Shown in pieces: positions 8,231 through 16,808 of a DNA stretch of 64,000 nt. Below the pieces are notes generated by a model that saw only the letters and a list, made by a program, of their open reading frames with translations, was not told the DNA's origin and searched no databases. How positions within the stretch are numbered: the first letter of the stretch is position 1; every line of letters starts with the position of its first letter. Origin of the DNA: an uncultured Actinomycetes bacterium (GTDB lineage: Bacteria > Actinomycetota > Coriobacteriia > Coriobacteriales > Atopobiaceae); NCBI GenBank assembly GCA_900314645.1, contig OMWB01000009.1, forward strand, positions 103,060 through 167,059, written 5' to 3'. Position numbers and translations under genes: made by a program.

Positions 8231-8448
8231 AGTCGCTATGGTAGCGCCAATCCAGTTACAGCGGCCGCCAGCCGAAGCGGATCAAGCGGCTTTCGTGTCC
8301 GATCCTGTGCATAGTGCGTCCAATCGGTCGAAACGGGGGCTGCTGTTGACCAGTTGAGCGCACCATGCGCAACCGTGCCGCGCTGCCGCGGTGCCGTATA
8401 CTTATCTCCTATGACCTTGCGCGGGCAATTCGCAAGACCGGAGGCGCC

Positions 8449-10875
8449 ATGGAATCGCTCTACAGGAAGTATCGTCCCCAGACGTTTGACGACGTTGTGG
8501 GCCAAAAGCACGTGGTGGCAACGCTGCGCCGTGCCGTGCTTGAGGGACGCACCAGCCATGCGTACCTGTTCTGCGGACCTCGCGGAACGGGCAAGACCAC
8601 GATGGCTCGTCTGCTTGCAAAGGCGCTCCTCTGCGAGCAAGGAGCTGGACACCTTCCCGATGGCACCTGCGAAGACTGCCAGCTCATCGCCTCGGGCGAG
8701 CATCCTGACGTGTACGAGCTCGACGCCGCCTCCAACACCGGCGTGGACAACGTGCGCGAGGAGATCATCAATCGCGTGAGCTACGCGCCGGTTCGTGGCG
8801 ACTACAAGATCTATATCATCGACGAGGTCCACATGCTGACCCCGGCGGCGTTCAACGCGCTGCTCAAGACGTTGGAAGAGCCGCCCGAGCACGTCGTCTT
8901 CGTGATGTGCACCACTGACCCGCAGAAGGTTCTCGAGACCATCCTTTCGCGCGTGCAGCGCTTCGACTTTCGCCCCATCAGCAACGACGAGCTGCTTGGA
9001 CGCCTCATCTACGTCTGTGAGCGCGAGGGGTTCAGCTATGACCGTGAGGCGCTCGAGCTGGTGGTGCTCCACGCGCGCGGCGGCATGCGCGATGCCCTGT
9101 CTGACCTCGAGCGCCTTGCCACCTATACGGGAGGCTCCATCACCCTTGACGCGGCCCAGGACATGCTGGGCGAGGTACCGGCTTCCACGCTTTCTGAGGT
9201 CTCGCTGGCCTTGGCCTCCAGAGACGTCCCGCGGCTGTTTGCCGAGGTGGCGACCTTGACGGAGTCTGGCCGTGACCTGTTGCAGTTCACGCGCGAGCTG
9301 ACGGCCCACCTGCGTGACGCCTACGTGGTGGCTGCGGTCGGGGAGCGTCCGGGCGTGGTGTCGGCACAGGGCGACGCGCTCGCGCGTCTTGGTGACGAGG
9401 CGCGCTCGTTTGGCTCGGTTGATCGCATTTCTCGCGCCATGGCGGTGCTGGGTGATGCGTCGAGCGAGATGCGCACCGCCCCCAACCAGCGGCTGGTTCT
9501 CGAGCTGGCCTTCACGCGCATCGCCCGTCCCGAGAGCGAGGTCACGCTCGATGCGCTCGCGGAGCGTGTGGCGGTGCTTGAGGCGCAGCTTGCCAAGCTC
9601 GCTGCGGGCGGTGTCGTTGCCACGGCTCCTGCGGCAGTGACGAATGTGGCACCGCGGCGCGAGGAGCCGCGGCGTCAGGCGATGCCTGCGCCCGAGGCGA
9701 AGCCCGCCGAGGAGACGAGACGCCAGCCCACGCCCGTGCCGCGCGAGGTGCCGCCGACCCAGGCAGCGCCGACACCTCGGCAGCAGGCGGTTGCACAGGG
9801 CCCGGCGCAGCGCATGCAATCCCAGCAGGCTCCGACGCCGACGCCCGCAGCGGCGCCGACGCGTCAGCCCATGCAAAGGCAACAGGCAGCCCCCGCACCT
9901 CAGCAGCCAGCGCCCCGCCAGGCGCCCGCAGCCGTAACCGACCCGGGTGACCTGCAGCGTCGTTGGCGGCAGGTGTGCGACGAGCTTCTGGCCAACATGC
10001 CTTCGCGTGGCTCGCTCCTCATGAACTCCTCCATCATGTCTGACGACGGGCAGACGCTACTGGTGACGCTTCCCAAGGGATCAACGTTTGCCGCCAAGAT
10101 GCTCGACCGCACCGATGTGCGCGAGGCCATCGCTCCGGCGGTTAACCGTGCGTTTGGACGGCGCCACATCAACTACGTCGAGTCGAGCCTCAAGGGTGCT
10201 GACATCGCCCGAAATGAGAGGGCTGCGGCCGCAACGGCTGCCCCACAGTCTGTGCCCATGCCGCGAACTGCCCCTCAACCGGCCTCTCGCCCCGCGCCCC
10301 AGCCGGCGGCGATGCCGCAGCAAGCAGCGAGGCCCGTGGCGCAGCCCGCCGTTACTCAGCGACCGGTGACCGTGCCTGCTCAGGCTCCTCAGGTAAGCGA
10401 ACCGCCAAAGCCTCGATATGCCGCGCCGTGGGACGAGCCGGTCTACGAGGAGGTCCCGTACAGCGAGGCCGACATGACTCCGTATGAGGAGGGCGAGTAC
10501 TACGCGCCGTCCCCGCTTCCTGGCGAGCCCGCTCCGCAGTCGCGGCAGGTGGCAGCGCCGGTGCGGCAGCCAGCACCTGTGCAGCAGCCGCGCCCCGCGG
10601 CCGTAGTTCAGCCAGCGCCTGTGCAGCAGCCAGCGCCCCGGCCCCAGCCGCAGCCGCAGCCGGCGCCCCAGCCGAAAGCAGAACCACAGCCCGCACCGGT
10701 CTCCGAGCCGCAGCCTGAGCCGGCGCCACAGCCCGATACGCGTCCCAACGCTGGCCCCGACGCCACGGAATCGGCCAAAATCATGGCCATGCTCACCGAC
10801 GTCTTTGGGCCAGGCGTGACCATGACCACGGTGAGCAACGCAACCGCAAGCAAGAACGACGAGGTAGAAGCCTAA
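8449..10875 (+). CDS. dnaX: DNA polymerase III subunit gamma/tau
   Basis: Clamp-loader ATPase of 808 residues starting MESLYRKYRPQTFDDVVGQ. Walker A is GPRGTGKTT (43-51), the zinc-finger region has C62, C74 and C77 (one cysteine fewer than the usual four in this segment), and Walker B is YIIDEVHML. Residues from about 400 onward are rich in P, Q and A, interrupted by a folded segment (about 500-595) that resembles the tau C-terminal domain; the tail ends in a short conserved helix. ATG 8449 follows GGAGGC; the upstream GTG-extended reading is rejected. First gene of a dnaX-ybaB-recR group, the common bacterial order. Confidence 0.96.
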   Translation: MESLYRKYRPQTFDDVVGQKHVVATLRRAVLEGRTSHAYLFCGPRGTGKTTMARLLAKALLCEQGAGHLPDGTCEDCQLIASGEHPDVYELDAASNTGVDNVREEIINRVSYAPVRGDYKIYIIDEVHMLTPAAFNALLKTLEEPPEHVVFVMCTTDPQKVLETILSRVQRFDFRPISNDELLGRLIYVCEREGFSYDREALELVVLHARGGMRDALSDLERLATYTGGSITLDAAQDMLGEVPASTLSEVSLALASRDVPRLFAEVATLTESGRDLLQFTRELTAHLRDAYVVAAVGERPGVVSAQGDALARLGDEARSFGSVDRISRAMAVLGDASSEMRTAPNQRLVLELAFTRIARPESEVTLDALAERVAVLEAQLAKLAAGGVVATAPAAVTNVAPRREEPRRQAMPAPEAKPAEETRRQPTPVPREVPPTQAAPTPRQQAVAQGPAQRMQSQQAPTPTPAAAPTRQPMQRQQAAPAPQQPAPRQAPAAVTDPGDLQRRWRQVCDELLANMPSRGSLLMNSSIMSDDGQTLLVTLPKGSTFAAKMLDRTDVREAIAPAVNRAFGRRHINYVESSLKGADIARNERAAAATAAPQSVPMPRTAPQPASRPAPQPAAMPQQAARPVAQPAVTQRPVTVPAQAPQVSEPPKPRYAAPWDEPVYEEVPYSEADMTPYEEGEYYAPSPLPGEPAPQSRQVAAPVRQPAPVQQPRPAAVVQPAPVQQPAPRPQPQPQPAPQPKAEPQPAPVSEPQPEPAPQPDTRPNAGPDATESAKIMAMLTDVFGPGVTMTTVSNATASKNDEVEA

Positions 10876-10912
10876 GTCCAACCCTGGGCTGGGCGAAGCG
10901 AAGGAGTAACCC

Positions 10913-11227
10913 ATGGCAATGAACATGCAGCAGATCATGCAGCAGGCCCGTAAGATGCAGGCCCAGCTCGCCGAGGCGCAAGAGCAGCTCAAGGATCTTG
11001 AGGTCAGCGCGTCCGCGGGTGGCGGCATGGTGAAGGTGACGGCCACCGGCGACGGCGTCATCACCAGCATCACCATTGATCCCGAGGCCCTTGACCCCGA
11101 GGACGTCGAGCTCATCCAGGACACCATCCTCGCCGCCGTCAACGAGGCCCTGAGCTCCGCCCAGGAGCTCTCCAGCCGTCAGCTCGGCGCCATCACGGGC
11201 GGCATGGGAATGCCGGGGATGTTCTAA
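10913..11227 (+). CDS. YbaB/EbfC nucleoid-associated protein
   Basis: A small protein of 104 residues with the family pattern: N-terminal helix [19 protein letters not shown], central [13 protein letters not shown] strand, and a helix ending in a G/M-rich tail. These proteins dimerise into tweezers that bind DNA. AAGGAG is 7 nt before the ATG. It sits between dnaX and recR with 37 and 2 bp gaps, so all three are probably one operon. Confidence 0.93.
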   Translation: MAMNMQQIMQQARKMQAQLAEAQEQLKDLEVSASAGGGMVKVTATGDGVITSITIDPEALDPEDVELIQDTILAAVNEALSSAQELSSRQLGAITGGMGMPGMF

Positions 11228-11229
11228 GG

Positions 11230-11835
11230 ATGGACGTGCTCAACGACGGTCGTGCCCTGCAGCGCCTGCTCGATGAGCTGGGACGTCTTCCAGGGATTGG
11301 TCCCAAGTCTGCCCAACGCATCGCGTACTACCTGCTCGAGGCTGACGCCGAGGAGGCGCGGCGGCTCTCAAACGCCATCATGGAGGTGAAGCAGCAGGTG
11401 CACTTCTGCCCCGTCTGCTTCAGCTATGCCACGAGGGACACCTGCGATGTCTGCGCCGACTCCACGCGTGACCGCTCCGAGGTCTGCGTGGTGTCCGAGC
11501 CCAGGGACGTGCAGGCAATCGAGCGCACGGGCATGTACCACGGCCTGTATCACGTGCTGGGTGGTGTCATCAGCCCCATGGACAAGATAGGTCCCGACCA
11601 GCTGCACGTTCGCGAGCTGCTGCAGCGCTTGGCATCCGGCGAGCTGCAGGAAGTCATCCTGGCCACCAATCCTGACGTTGAGGGCGAGACCACCGCGACC
11701 TACCTCGCGCGCACCATTCGTCCGCTCGGCGTGAAGGTCACCCGGCTTGCGAGCGGTCTGCCCGTGGGAGGCGACCTTGAGTACGCTGACGAGGTCACGC
11801 TCGGCCGTGCGATCGAGGCGCGCAGGGAGTTGTAG
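11230..11835 (+). CDS. recR: Recombination protein RecR
   Basis: A protein of 201 residues with the RecR order: helix-hairpin-helix ([17 protein letters not shown]), four-cysteine zinc finger (CPVC ... CDVC, about 57-73), Toprim domain ([13 protein letters not shown]) and a C-terminal segment [18 protein letters not shown]. With RecO it loads RecA at gaps. It begins 2 bp after the ybaB stop, has only a weak ribosome site, and is likely translationally coupled. Confidence 0.97.
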   Translation: MDVLNDGRALQRLLDELGRLPGIGPKSAQRIAYYLLEADAEEARRLSNAIMEVKQQVHFCPVCFSYATRDTCDVCADSTRDRSEVCVVSEPRDVQAIERTGMYHGLYHVLGGVISPMDKIGPDQLHVRELLQRLASGELQEVILATNPDVEGETTATYLARTIRPLGVKVTRLASGLPVGGDLEYADEVTLGRAIEARREL

Positions 11836-11865
11836 AGAGTCGTTCAAATTCTCAAAAGATTTTGC

Positions 11866-11895
11866 TAGACATCAGGCGCTACTTGTGTGTACAAT
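11866..11895 (+). promoter_or_regulatory. Promoter for tRNA-Asp
   Basis: TAGACA (11866-11871), 18-bp spacer, TACAAT (11890-11895) preceded by TGTG; the tRNA starts 18 bp later. Confidence 0.55.
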
Positions 11896-11912
11896 AGCTT
11901 TCGCACGAACAC

Positions 11913-11989
<77 letters not shown>

Positions 11990-12000
11990 TTGCATTCTTC

Positions 12001-12021
12001 GGCCCCGCAAGGGGCCGTTTT
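12001..12021 (+). terminator. Terminator-like hairpin after tRNA-Asp
   Basis: GGCCCC/GGGGCC stem with GCAA loop, then GTTTT. It lies just before the HAD gene's ribosome site, so readthrough is possible. Confidence 0.6.
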
Positions 12022-12040
12022 CATATGCGGAGGTGCACCG

Positions 12041-12724
12041 GTGAGCCCCAAAGTGCCTATTGCGGTCTTTGATCTTGACGGAACGCTCGTCAACGGCCAG
12101 TCTGGCTCCCTCATCTCTCTCTACCTGCTGAAACATGGCGTTGTCGATGTCCCTCGCGCGGTGCGCCTCGCCTGGTGGGGTGCCCGCTACAAGCTGCATC
12201 TTCCCCAACGACAGGACGAGCCCCGCGAGGTTATCCTCTCTGCGCTCAATCGGTCGATGCCCAATGACATCCGTCAGCTCATGCGCGACTTTCACGACGA
12301 GGTCATCGTTCCGCGGTATCGTCCCGAGGCACTGCCTGAGATCTGGCAGCGCAAGCAGGAGGGCAACGTGACCCTGCTTGCCTCCGCAACGTTTCTGGAG
12401 GTAGCGGAGCGTGCCGCCGAGTATCTGGGCATGGATGGCTATGTGGCAACCGAGATGGAGCAGGACGAAACCGGCGCTTACACCGGCCTCGTGGAGGGAG
12501 AGGTCACCGAGGGCAAGGAGAAGCTCAATGCGGTGATCCGATGGGCAGACGAGCATATCGGCGCAGGTAATTGGTACATTTCGTACGCGTACGGCGACCA
12601 CATCAGCGACGCTGCGCTGCTCGCCATTGCTCGATACCCCTACGCCGTCTGTCCGAGTTATTTAATGAAGTTGTCTGCAATTTCTCACAATTGGGCGATA
12701 CTCAAATGGGGGACTAGCTCATAG
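12041..12724 (+). CDS. HAD-superfamily hydrolase, subfamily IB (SerB-like)
   Basis: A protein of 227 residues with motif I FDLDGTLV at the N-terminus (nucleophile Asp and acid/base Asp), motif II serine/threonine in LLASAT, and motif IV YGDHISD, which carries the metal-binding acids. The cap is helical (about residues 25-100). HAD-IB members include phosphoserine phosphatase and various phosphomonoesterases; substrate cannot be told from sequence. Start GTG 12041 follows GGAGG; the longer frame would run through the tRNA terminator. It stands in front of an Rrf2 regulator without overlap. Confidence 0.8.
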   Translation: MSPKVPIAVFDLDGTLVNGQSGSLISLYLLKHGVVDVPRAVRLAWWGARYKLHLPQRQDEPREVILSALNRSMPNDIRQLMRDFHDEVIVPRYRPEALPEIWQRKQEGNVTLLASATFLEVAERAAEYLGMDGYVATEMEQDETGAYTGLVEGEVTEGKEKLNAVIRWADEHIGAGNWYISYAYGDHISDAALLAIARYPYAVCPSYLMKLSAISHNWAILKWGTSS

Positions 12725-12786
12725 CATCGAACTCTTGACGCCCTGAATTCGTCTCCTGCGCAATCGGCCTGGCGGAAGGGGACGCC

Positions 12787-13287
12787 ATGGAGATCTCAAG
12801 AAAGACCGACTACGCAATTCGCATGCTCGCTGAGCTCGTCCGGAGTAACGACGCCGTTGTGTCTGTTCGTTACGCAGCCGAGAAGAACGACGTGCCGTAT
12901 TCGTTCGCACGATCCATCCAGCACGATCTTGTGCAGGCGGGCATTGTGTCGAGCGTACGTGGCAGTCGTGGTGGTATGAGACTTGCAGTCAATCCACGTG
13001 AAACAACGCTGAGGAGCATTGTTGAGGCCATCCAAGGCCCCATCTGTGTCGCTGAGTGCGATACTGGTGGCCAAACGGATGGCGAATGCCCCTTCAAGCG
13101 GAACTGTGCGTTCAATACCGTGTGGTGTGAGGCGGAACGTCTGCTGAGAGATTACTTCGAAGCAGTGACCCTCTACCAGGTGGTCATTGAAGGCCGCTGC
13201 CCGATTCTGCGAGGCGGTCACAGCTTTGTGGCCCTTACGCCAGAAGAGCGTGCAGAGCTAGCCGAAGGGGCTCCAACAGAGGAGTAA
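12787..13287 (+). CDS. Rrf2-family transcriptional regulator
   Basis: A protein of 166 residues beginning MEISRKTDYAIRML, the typical Rrf2 winged-helix start, with the wing SVRGSRGGMRLA. The central region keeps several cysteines (CVAECD, then CPFKRNCAF), the position where IscR, NsrR and RsrR hold an iron-sulfur cluster, so it may sense iron-sulfur status, NO or redox state. GGAAGGGG precedes the ATG. The MutY-like gene starts 6 bp after its stop, and rubrerythrin (oxidative defence) follows, which fits a stress role. The exact ligand is not predictable. Confidence 0.88.
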   Translation: MEISRKTDYAIRMLAELVRSNDAVVSVRYAAEKNDVPYSFARSIQHDLVQAGIVSSVRGSRGGMRLAVNPRETTLRSIVEAIQGPICVAECDTGGQTDGECPFKRNCAFNTVWCEAERLLRDYFEAVTLYQVVIEGRCPILRGGHSFVALTPEERAELAEGAPTEE

Positions 13288-13293
13288 CACTCG

Positions 13294-14205
13294 GTGACGA
13301 CGCAAGACAATAGCCAGAGGCCCCTCGTGACAGGGGAGGGTGACGCCCTGTCTGAACAGCTGGTGAGCTTCCGGCAGATGGTCTTGGAACGCGGTGCGGA
13401 TCTGTATCGCGACTTACCTTGGAGACGCTCCCGAGATCCATACGAGGTGTGGATCTCGGAAGTCATGCTGCAGCAGACCCAGGTGAGCCGTGTCGATGGC
13501 CGCTGGCAGCGTTGGCTTAGTCGTTTTCCCAGCATAAGGGCCTTGGCGGACGCCGAGGCTGCCGAGGTGTTGGACGAGTGGCAGGGTCTTGGCTACAACC
13601 GTCGTGCCCTTTCCGTTTGGAACGCCGCACGGCAGATTGCCGAGGCCGGGGGCGCCATGCCCAGCGAAGTCAGCCAGCTGGTGGCGCTGCCCGGCATTGG
13701 GTCAGCTACCGCCGCGGGTATCCGCGCCTTTGCCTTCAATCTGCCTGGCGTATATCTAGAGACCAACGTGCGGACCGTCTTTCTGCACGAGTTGTTCCCC
13801 GAGGCCGAAGGCGTGCCGGACCGTGTGCTCGTGCCCTTGGTTGAGGCGTGCTGTCCGCCCAATGCCGACGACCCGCATGACGATCCGCGCACATGGTACT
13901 TTGCCCTGCTCGACTATGGCGCATGGCTAAAGCGCAGCGTTCCCAACCCGTCGCGACGCTCTGCGGGCCATGTGCGGCAATCTCGCTTTGAGGGATCGCA
14001 CCGCCAGAAGCGCGCTATGGCGGTGCGCGTGCTCTTGGCGCGTGGGGCAGACGGCGTGACGACCGAGAGCCTCAGCAAAGAGCTGACAAAGCAGGAACAA
14101 ATCGCTGGTAGAGACGCAATTTCCCCAGAAGATGCCCGCACGCTTCTGGATGAGCTGGCACGCGAGGGATTCTGTTCGGCAAACGGTGACGTTTGGTCAA
14201 TCTAG
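13294..14205 (+). CDS. MutY-like adenine DNA glycosylase lacking the Fe-S cluster
   Basis: An HhH-GPD glycosylase of 303 residues. SEVMLQQTQV with E56 matches the MutY catalytic glutamate motif, and the HhH is LPGIGSATAAG. At the position of MutY's catalytic Asp138 (LDGNV) this protein has LETNV with E156. After the DYGAWLKR segment, where MutY and Nth have C-x6-C-x2-C-x5-C, there are no cysteines; instead a basic stretch NPSRRSAGHVRQSRF. The C-terminal 60 residues form a winged-helix-like tail rather than the MutT-like 8-oxoG reader. It probably removes adenine opposite damaged guanine, but the missing reader and changed acid make specificity uncertain. GTG start; 6 bp after the Rrf2 gene. 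Confidence 0.75.
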   Translation: MTTQDNSQRPLVTGEGDALSEQLVSFRQMVLERGADLYRDLPWRRSRDPYEVWISEVMLQQTQVSRVDGRWQRWLSRFPSIRALADAEAAEVLDEWQGLGYNRRALSVWNAARQIAEAGGAMPSEVSQLVALPGIGSATAAGIRAFAFNLPGVYLETNVRTVFLHELFPEAEGVPDRVLVPLVEACCPPNADDPHDDPRTWYFALLDYGAWLKRSVPNPSRRSAGHVRQSRFEGSHRQKRAMAVRVLLARGADGVTTESLSKELTKQEQIAGRDAISPEDARTLLDELAREGFCSANGDVWSI

Positions 14206-14301
14206 TACACAGCGAACCAGAGTCAAGCTAAGATAGATGCGGGCTGGATTGGGGCCAGCCTGCGCCACACTGGCGCTTTCACTGAGGAGAGAGGAGTGCT
14301 C

Positions 14302-14847
14302 ATGGCAGTAGACTTTGAGAGCTCGCAGACTAAGAAGAACCTCGAGGCGGCGTTCGCGGGCGAGTCCCAGGCCACCAACAAGTACGCGTACTTCTCCAGC
14401 AAGGCTAAGAAGGAAGGCTTCGTCCAGATTTCCCAGATCTTCGCGGAGACCTCTGGCAACGAGCGCGAGCATGCCAAGCTGTGGTTCAAGTATCTGCATG
14501 GTGGCGAGGTGCCCAGCACCCTGGACAACCTGAAGGCTGCCGCCGCTGGCGAGAACGACGAGTGGACCAGCATGTATCCTGAGTTCGCTAAGGTCGCTGA
14601 CGAGGAGGGCTTCAAGGAGATCGCCGCTAAGTTCCGTCTGGTCGGCGCTATCGAGAAGGCCCACGAGGAGCGTTACCTGAAGCTCGTCGAGCGCGTTGAG
14701 AAGGGCGAGGTCTTTGAGCGCGAGGGCGTCAAGGTGTGGAAGTGCCTGAACTGCGGCCACCTGCACGTTGGCGAGAAGGCGCCGAAGGTATGCCCCGCCT
14801 GCAACCATCCGCAGAGCTACTTCGAGGAGCAGTCGGTCAACTACTAG
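14302..14847 (+). CDS. Rubrerythrin
   Basis: A protein of 181 residues with an N-terminal ferritin-like diiron four-helix domain (E21 in AGESQAT; E54 and H57 in NEREHAK; a second carboxylate helix in [11 protein letters not shown]) and a C-terminal rubredoxin-like knuckle pair, CLNCGHLH and CPACNHP. Rubrerythrins reduce hydrogen peroxide in anaerobes, taking electrons through the rubredoxin domain. ATG 14302 follows GAGAGGAG; a GTG at 14296 lies within that site. Single-gene unit with a strong terminator. Indicates an anaerobic or microaerophilic host. Confidence 0.96.
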   Translation: MAVDFESSQTKKNLEAAFAGESQATNKYAYFSSKAKKEGFVQISQIFAETSGNEREHAKLWFKYLHGGEVPSTLDNLKAAAAGENDEWTSMYPEFAKVADEEGFKEIAAKFRLVGAIEKAHEERYLKLVERVEKGEVFEREGVKVWKCLNCGHLHVGEKAPKVCPACNHPQSYFEEQSVNY

Positions 14848-14900
14848 GCCGATTCTGTGATGGGGTCGCCAGCCCCATCTTCTCACGGTTTGCGAGCATG

Positions 14901-14935
14901 CGCCCGTCCCAGCCAAGCTGGGGCGGGCGTTTTTT
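14901..14935 (+). terminator. Terminator after rubrerythrin
   Basis: An 11-pair stem CGCCCGTCCCA/TGGGGCGGGCG (one T-G pair) with a 7-nt loop and T6. Confidence 0.85.
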
Positions 14936-14937
14936 CC

Positions 14938-15016
14938 CTCCCGCGGGACACCCAGCCCGGAGGATTGTGTCCCACTAGGTGGGACACAAACCTCCGGGCT
15001 GGGTGTCCCGCGGGAG
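14938..15016. repeat. Long intergenic hairpin (26 + 11 bp stem)
   Basis: Arms 14938-14963 and 14991-15016 are perfect reverse complements (26 bp). After one A/A mismatch a further 11 bp pair (14965-14975 with 14979-14989) around a 3-nt loop. It contains GTGTCCC motifs shared with the next hairpin. It follows directly on the rubrerythrin terminator, in a 457-bp stretch without genes. Confidence 0.8.
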
Positions 15017-15052
15017 AGTTTGCCCAGTTGACGCGGCTAGGCGTTACGGTGG

Positions 15053-15095
15053 CACTGTCCCCTTTGTCCCACATCATGGGACAAAGGGGACAGTG
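15053..15095. repeat. Long intergenic hairpin (19-bp perfect stem)
   Basis: CACTGTCCCCTTTGTCCCA at 15053-15071 pairs perfectly with 15077-15095; loop CATCA. No T-run follows, so it is not a typical terminator. Confidence 0.8.
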
Positions 15096-15179
15096 AGGGG
15101 CCTGCCAATGTTTCGACCTTGGAAACGCTCAGACTGAATAGAAGCATTTTGGTAGGATTCCAAACCATGAAGAAGAAGC

Positions 15180-15304
15180 ATGTATATAACCGGCTTATTT
15201 GCCTCGGGCTGTTCATGCCCTAGGGGCAGGATGGGAGAGACCTCTCGCCTGCCCCGCCTCCACCACGTCAAAAAACGGGCATTTCCGCGAGAGAGGAACC
15301 TATC
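15180..15304 (+). promoter_or_regulatory. Structured leader of the O-acetylhomoserine sulfhydrylase gene
   Basis: TATATAA near 15184 could be a -10 region, without a clear -35. The leader then folds into GGGC/GCCC (about 15206-15220) and a strong hairpin 15223-15255 (GGGGCAGG/CCTGCCCC with an inner GAGAG/CTCTC). I do not recognise a SAM riboswitch core in it. A regulatory role is only suggested by the sulfur-metabolism gene it precedes. Confidence 0.3.
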
Positions 15305-16618
15305 ATGTCGTTCGAGCTCGATCCCACCTTTGCTGCTGATACCGAGAAGCACTTCAACACCCTGCAGGTTCACGCTGGCTTGGCGCCGGATCCGGTCACC
15401 GGCTCCGCAGCACTTCCCATCTACGCGACGGCCGCGTGGCAGTTTGACGATGCCGAGGACGCTGCTGCCAAGTTCGCCCTGTCCCGTCCGGGCAACGTGT
15501 ACAGCCGCCTGACCAACACCACCACCGACTCCATTGCCGCGCGCGTCGCCGCCATCGAGGGCGCCGCAGCCGCCGTTGCCGTTGCCTCGGGACACGCGGC
15601 GGAGATTCTCGCCTTCACCAACATCGCCAAGGCGGGGGACCACATCGTCGCCTCAGACTCCCTCTACGGCGGAACGTGGAACATCTTGCTCCACACGCTT
15701 GATGACCTGGGAATCAAGACCACCTTCGTGCGCAATAACGACATCGACGCCTTTGTGGCCGCCACGCAGGAGAACACCAAGTTCTGGTACGTGGAGACCA
15801 TCGGAAACCCGCTGGTAGACGTGGCTGACGTGCCCGCGCTGGTGGACGCGGCCAAGTCTCTCAACATTCCGGTCATCGTCGACAACACGTTTGCCACGCC
15901 GTACCTGTACCGTCCGGCGGATGACGGCGCTGCCGTCATCATCGAGAGCCTGACCAAGTGGATCGGTGGCCACGGTGCGACCATCGGCGGCGCCATCGTC
16001 GACGCTGGCACCTTTGACTGGGCCGCCGTGCCGGGCAAGTTCCCCACGCTGACCGAGCCCGACGAGTCCTATCACGGTGCCGTGTGGACGCAGGCGGCGC
16101 CGGCGGCTCCCTTTGGCACGCGCGTGCTTGCCCAGCGCCTGCGCGACCTCGGCCCGACGCTTTCGCCGTATGCCGCTCAGCTCATCGGCCTGGGTATCGA
16201 GACGCTCAGCCTGCGCGTTCAGCGTCACAGCGACAATGCCCTTGCCGTGGCCAAGTTCCTGCAGAGCCACCCCAAGGTGTCGTGGGTGCGCTACTCCGGC
16301 CTTGAGGATGACCCGAGCCACGAGGTCGCGAGCCGCATCCTCAAGCACGGCTTTGGCGGCGTGGTGGTGTTTGGCACCAAGGCCGGACGTCAGGGCGGCC
16401 TTGAGGTCATCAACAACGTCAAGCTCCACACGCTGCTCGCCAACGTGGGCGACGCCAAGAGCCTCATCATCCATCCGGCGTCCACGACGCACAGCCAGCT
16501 GACGGCCGAGCAGCTCGAGGCGGCTCACCTCTCCGAGGACCTCATCCGCCTGTCGGTGGGCATCGAGGACGTGGACGACATCATTGCCGACCTCGATCAG
16601 GCTCTAGCCGCCATCTAG
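15305..16618 (+). CDS. O-acetylhomoserine sulfhydrylase / aminocarboxypropyltransferase
   Basis: A Cys/Met-metabolism PLP enzyme (type I fold) of 437 residues. Family signatures include QVHAGLAPDPVTGS at the start, YSRLTNTT, SGHAAEI, and the PLP lysine K218 in IIESLTKWIGGHG. The length and the large insertion around YHGAVWTQ match the MetY/O-acetylhomoserine type rather than the ~390-residue cystathionine synthases. It makes homocysteine (or methionine) from O-acetylhomoserine and sulfide (or methanethiol). GAGAGAGGAA precedes the ATG. Single gene with a structured leader and its own terminator. Confidence 0.92.
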   Translation: MSFELDPTFAADTEKHFNTLQVHAGLAPDPVTGSAALPIYATAAWQFDDAEDAAAKFALSRPGNVYSRLTNTTTDSIAARVAAIEGAAAAVAVASGHAAEILAFTNIAKAGDHIVASDSLYGGTWNILLHTLDDLGIKTTFVRNNDIDAFVAATQENTKFWYVETIGNPLVDVADVPALVDAAKSLNIPVIVDNTFATPYLYRPADDGAAVIIESLTKWIGGHGATIGGAIVDAGTFDWAAVPGKFPTLTEPDESYHGAVWTQAAPAAPFGTRVLAQRLRDLGPTLSPYAAQLIGLGIETLSLRVQRHSDNALAVAKFLQSHPKVSWVRYSGLEDDPSHEVASRILKHGFGGVVVFGTKAGRQGGLEVINNVKLHTLLANVGDAKSLIIHPASTTHSQLTAEQLEAAHLSEDLIRLSVGIEDVDDIIADLDQALAAI

Positions 16619-16721
16619 CGGAGTGACTCGGACGTAGCGGCCCTGCCGAGCCTTGGCGCCAGCAGGGTCGATACGTACTGTTTCTCGAAGTTGTGCCCCA
16701 TTTAGCCCTAAGGCGCACGCG

Positions 16722-16756
16722 ACGCCCGCTCCATGTTCATCTGGAGCGGGTGTTTT
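16722..16756 (+). terminator. Terminator after the sulfhydrylase gene
   Basis: A 12-pair stem (16722-16733 with 16742-16753, ACGCCCGCTCCA/TGGAGCGGGTGT) followed by TTT. It lies about 100 bp after the stop. Confidence 0.75.
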
Positions 16757-16808
16757 GTGTATCGTACAGGCGTGCCCACATCCACGACGAACTGGATAGG
16801 GGATGGGC

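Noticed and set aside
8231..8448. SRP RNA gene upstream of dnaX, a frequent location
   Set aside because: The conserved SRP RNA tip motifs are not present.
8449..10875. Programmed frameshift in dnaX to make gamma
   Set aside because: No A/T slippery run with a downstream hairpin was seen after the ATPase domains.
15096..15304. SAM riboswitch before the sulfhydrylase gene
   Set aside because: Hairpins are present but no conserved SAM-riboswitch core was recognised.
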